Positions 41,623 to 43,718 of a stretch of DNA of 43,718 nucleotides are shown piece after piece. The notes below the pieces were generated by a model. That model saw only the letters and a list, made by a program, of their open reading frames with translations. It was not told the DNA's origin and searched no databases. A program made the position numbers and the translations under genes. The stretch lies in the NCBI GenBank assembly GCA_005808475.1, contig SYLY01000397.1, forward strand, positions 1 through 43,718. The letters run 5' to 3'. Source of the stretch: Acidobacteriota bacterium (GTDB lineage Bacteria; Acidobacteriota; Terriglobia; Bryobacterales; Bryobacteraceae). Every line of letters starts with the position of its first letter. Within the stretch, counting starts at the first letter, position 1.

Positions 41623-41823
41623 ATGAGTACCGGCATCGTCCCGAACGCGCGGGAAGCCGAACTCATGGCGAGGATCGAAGGGCTAAACTTGCGCCTAAAC
41701 GCCATCAGTGAGCAAGCTCTCCATGCCGCGGTGGAGCGCACGCTGCGAGGCTTGGCGATGGAGGGTCAAATCCCAACCGCCCTGAAATCGCTTCCAGGCC
41801 CTTCGCCCACCGGCAAGGAATAA
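41623..41823 (+). CDS. Small ORF of unknown function (66 aa), possible gene remnant
   Basis: ATG 41623 opens a 66-residue frame whose middle (AELMARIEGLNLRLNAISEQALHAAVERTLRGL) is a plausible coiled coil. Between 41495 and 41622 there is no gene, but a different frame (41508-41711) encodes a basic helical stretch, RLEQLITTRVRFEELRRSTRE. The two segments may be one gene broken by a frameshift. There is no good ribosome-binding site. A strong hairpin follows three bases after the stop. I cannot assign a function, and it may not be expressed. Confidence 0.35.
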   Translation: MSTGIVPNAREAELMARIEGLNLRLNAISEQALHAAVERTLRGLAMEGQIPTALKSLPGPSPTGKE

Positions 41824-41825
41824 CC

Positions 41826-41848
41826 CCGGGGACCTCGCCGGTCCCCGG
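41826..41848. terminator. GC-rich hairpin between convergent genes, possible bidirectional terminator
   Basis: CCGGGGACC (41826-41834) and GGTCCCCGG (41840-41848) form a perfect nine-base-pair stem around the loop tcgcc. It sits between the end of the small ORF (41823) and the end of gyrA (41859). It lacks a T-run on either side, so intrinsic termination is uncertain. Confidence 0.5.
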
Positions 41849-41858
41849 AGCCTCGATC

Positions 41859-43718
41859 CTACTGTAGCGGCAGTTTGCCTTGGCTGTCCTCGGCCGGCTC
41901 TTCGTCCGCCTCCGGCACCACGCCCGCGGCGGCAACCGAGTCGGTATCCTCCATACGCACCAGCCGCACGCCCTGCGTCGACCGGCCCGCCTGCCGGATG
42001 TCGCCCGATTCGATCCGGATAATCTTGCCGTCCTTGGTGATGATCATCAGGTCGGAAGTCTCTTTCACGTACAGGCACGCGACCACGGGTCCGGTCTTCT
42101 TCGTGGTCTTCATGTTGATGACGCCCTTGCCGCCGCGCGTCTGATGACGGTAGTCGCCCAGCCGCGTGCGCTTGCCGTAACCGAATTCGGAGATGGCAAG
42201 GATCAGACCGTTGGTCGCGGTCTCCTCGTCCACCACCACCGTGCTCACCACCGCGTCGCCCTCCTCGAGCGCCACGCCGCGGACGCCGCGCGCGGGCCGT
42301 CCCATCGGGCGGACGTCTTCCTCGTTGAATTTGATCGCCATCCCCTCGCGGGTGCCGATGAAGATGTAATCCTTGCCGTTGGACAGCCGCGCGCCGATCA
42401 GTTCGTCGCCTTCGTCCAGCGAACAGGCGATGATGCCGCGCGCCTGCGGGTTGTCGAACTCGGTGAGTTCGCACTTCTTGATGACGCCGTGCTTGGTCAC
42501 CATCACGATGTGCCGGCCGGGCTCGAACTCCCGCACGTTCAGGAACGCCTTGGGCGTCTCGTCGGGCTGCAGATTCACCAGGCCCGAGATGTTCTTGCCC
42601 TTGCCCGCCGTGCCGGCGTCGGGGATATGGTAGATCTTCAGCCAGAAGAGCCGGCCCTTGTTCGTGAAGATCAGCAGGAAGCTGTGGGTGTTGGCGAGGA
42701 TGAGGTGCTCCACCACGTCCTCGGTCCGGGTCCCCATGCCGATCCGCCCTTTGCCGCCGCGCGACTGGCGCCGGTATGTGTCGATCGGCGTGCGCTTCAG
42801 GTAGCCGCTGCGAGTCACCGTGACGGCGACGTCTTCCTGCTGGATCAGATCCTCGAGCACGATCTCGCCCGGATCCTCCACGATCTGCGTACGCCGCTCG
42901 TCGCCGAACTGTTTGCGGACTTCCTTCAGTTCGTCCACGATCACGCCGCGAAGCTCCTTGTCGGAGCCGAGGATCTCGAGATAACGCGCGATCATTTTCT
43001 GGATCTCGCCGAGTTCGTCCAGGATCTTCTGGCGCTCCATGCCGGTGAGCCGCTGGAGTTGCATCTCGATGATGGCCTGGGCCTGCCGCTCGCTGAAGTC
43101 GAAGCGGCTCATCAGTCCGTCGCGGGCGTCCTTGGGATTGCCCGCCGCGCGGATGATGCGGATCACTTCGTCCATGTGATCCAGCGCTTTTTGGAATCCG
43201 AGCAGGATATGCTCGCGGTCGCGCGCCTTGCGCAACAGGTAGTCGGTCCGCCGGCGGACCACTTCGATGCGATGGTCGATGAACCGGCGGAGGCAGTCGA
43301 GCAGACCCAATTCGCGCGGCTGGCCGTTCACGATCGCCAGCATGATGATGCCGAAGTTCAGTTGAAGCTGGGTGTGCTTATACAGGTTGTTGAGCACCAC
43401 CTCCAGATTCTCGTTGCGCTTCAACTCGATCACGATGCGCATCCCGTCGCGGTCGCTCTCGTCGCGAACGTCGGAGATCCCTTCCAGGCGCTTCTCGTTG
43501 ACCTGCGCGGCGATGTCCATGATCAACTTCGCCTTGTTGACCTGATAGGGGAGTTCGGTGATGATGATCGACTCGCGGTCCTTGCCCAACTGCTCGGTGG
43601 CGGCCTTGGCGCGCATTTTGAGGGAGCCGCGTCCGGTCTTGTAAGCCTGCAGGATGCCTTCGCGGCCCAGGATGAAACCGCCGCCGGGGAAGTCCGGTCC
43701 TTGCACCCCGTCTTCCTG
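41859..43718 (-). CDS. gyrA: DNA gyrase subunit A, C-terminal part (5' end outside window)
   Basis: About 619 residues are visible; the N-terminus with the catalytic tyrosine lies beyond the window. The sequence enters in the breakage-reunion domain (DFPGGGFILGREGI, SIIITELPYQVNKAKLI, DESDRDGMRIVIELKR). It continues through the coiled-coil gate (LGFQKALDHMDEVIRIIR, FSERQAQAIIEMQLQRLTG) and then the six-bladed beta-pinwheel. A GyrA-box is visible as RQSRGGKGRIGM, with a second related HQTRGGKGVINM in the last blade, which supports GyrA over ParC. The tail is acidic (EADEEPAEDSQGKLPLQ), a feature that modulates supercoiling in some gyrases. It wraps DNA to introduce negative supercoils with GyrB. 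Confidence 0.95.
   Translation of the reverse strand, partial: QEDGVQGPDFPGGGFILGREGILQAYKTGRGSLKMRAKAATEQLGKDRESIIITELPYQVNKAKLIMDIAAQVNEKRLEGISDVRDESDRDGMRIVIELKRNENLEVVLNNLYKHTQLQLNFGIIMLAIVNGQPRELGLLDCLRRFIDHRIEVVRRRTDYLLRKARDREHILLGFQKALDHMDEVIRIIRAAGNPKDARDGLMSRFDFSERQAQAIIEMQLQRLTGMERQKILDELGEIQKMIARYLEILGSDKELRGVIVDELKEVRKQFGDERRTQIVEDPGEIVLEDLIQQEDVAVTVTRSGYLKRTPIDTYRRQSRGGKGRIGMGTRTEDVVEHLILANTHSFLLIFTNKGRLFWLKIYHIPDAGTAGKGKNISGLVNLQPDETPKAFLNVREFEPGRHIVMVTKHGVIKKCELTEFDNPQARGIIACSLDEGDELIGARLSNGKDYIFIGTREGMAIKFNEEDVRPMGRPARGVRGVALEEGDAVVSTVVVDEETATNGLILAISEFGYGKRTRLGDYRHQTRGGKGVINMKTTKKTGPVVACLYVKETSDLMIITKDGKIIRIESGDIRQAGRSTQGVRLVRMEDTDSVAAAGVVPEADEEPAEDSQGKLPLQ

Noticed and set aside
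41508..41711. 67-codon open frame as an independent gene
   Set aside because: It has no ribosome-binding site, overlaps a more plausible frame, and its second half is low-complexity and basic. It is kept only as a possible piece of a frameshifted remnant.

Overview
This 43.7-kb window looks like chromosomal DNA of a high-GC acidobacterium, most likely of the Solibacter/Bryobacterales type. Three observations support this. An Oar-like TonB-dependent receptor carries an N-terminal carboxypeptidase-regulatory-like domain. A TIGR03437-type C-terminal domain, the family first described from Solibacter, closes the 39108-40901 protein. There are also many secreted repeat proteins and a PSCyt1/DUF1549/DUF1553 cytochrome. 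The placement comes from reading the sequence and was not computed. I saw no insertion sequence, prophage or CRISPR array.

Layout. Positions 1-272 hold the C-terminal tail of a 1-pyrroline-5-carboxylate dehydrogenase; homology starts abruptly near base 102. At 348-3725 is a secreted protein with seven FG-GAP-like repeats, followed by the TonB-dependent receptor (3800-7225) with a clear terminator. At 7327-12728 lie a small helical protein overlapping a UbiB/ABC1 kinase, an Hsp70-like ATPase, a Ca2+/H+ antiporter and a small secreted protein. At 12734-16436 on the minus strand are a double-length, divergent ThyX-like protein and a haem-binding DUF1549/DUF1553 protein. Divergent from the latter is a Tat-type gluconate-dehydrogenase-subunit-3 protein coupled to a GMC oxidoreductase (16457-18567).

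The centre holds a duplicated-domain secreted protein and a P1/S58 peptidase (minus strand). Divergent from the peptidase is an Mla/MCE lipid-transport operon (permease, ATPase, MCE protein) ending in an HpnK/YdjC-type deacetylase (20431-23888). A solitary AddA/RecB-like helicase-nuclease (23893-27252) and a giant ASH-domain secreted protein (27269-31306) follow. A near-consensus sigma70 promoter drives a pirin gene (31398-32096). Beyond it are a secreted putative polysaccharide-active protein and, divergent from it, a BNR sialidase-like protein.

The right end contains a TIR plus P-loop NTPase protein (35193-36623), a CAU-anticodon tRNA, two tandem dihaem cytochrome c peroxidase paralogues, and the TIGR03437 protein. 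A compositionally different accessory patch (40910-41823) resembles a stripped STAND/NACHT N-terminal region. The window ends inside gyrA.

The most striking genome-wide signal is regulatory. At least four genes (348, 14167, 27252, 35193) have a TANNNT -10 hexamer exactly six bases before a TTG start codon, so transcription should begin on the first base of the codon. Several other genes show 7-9 base spacing. This points to pervasive leaderless transcription, with TTG starts used in that configuration.
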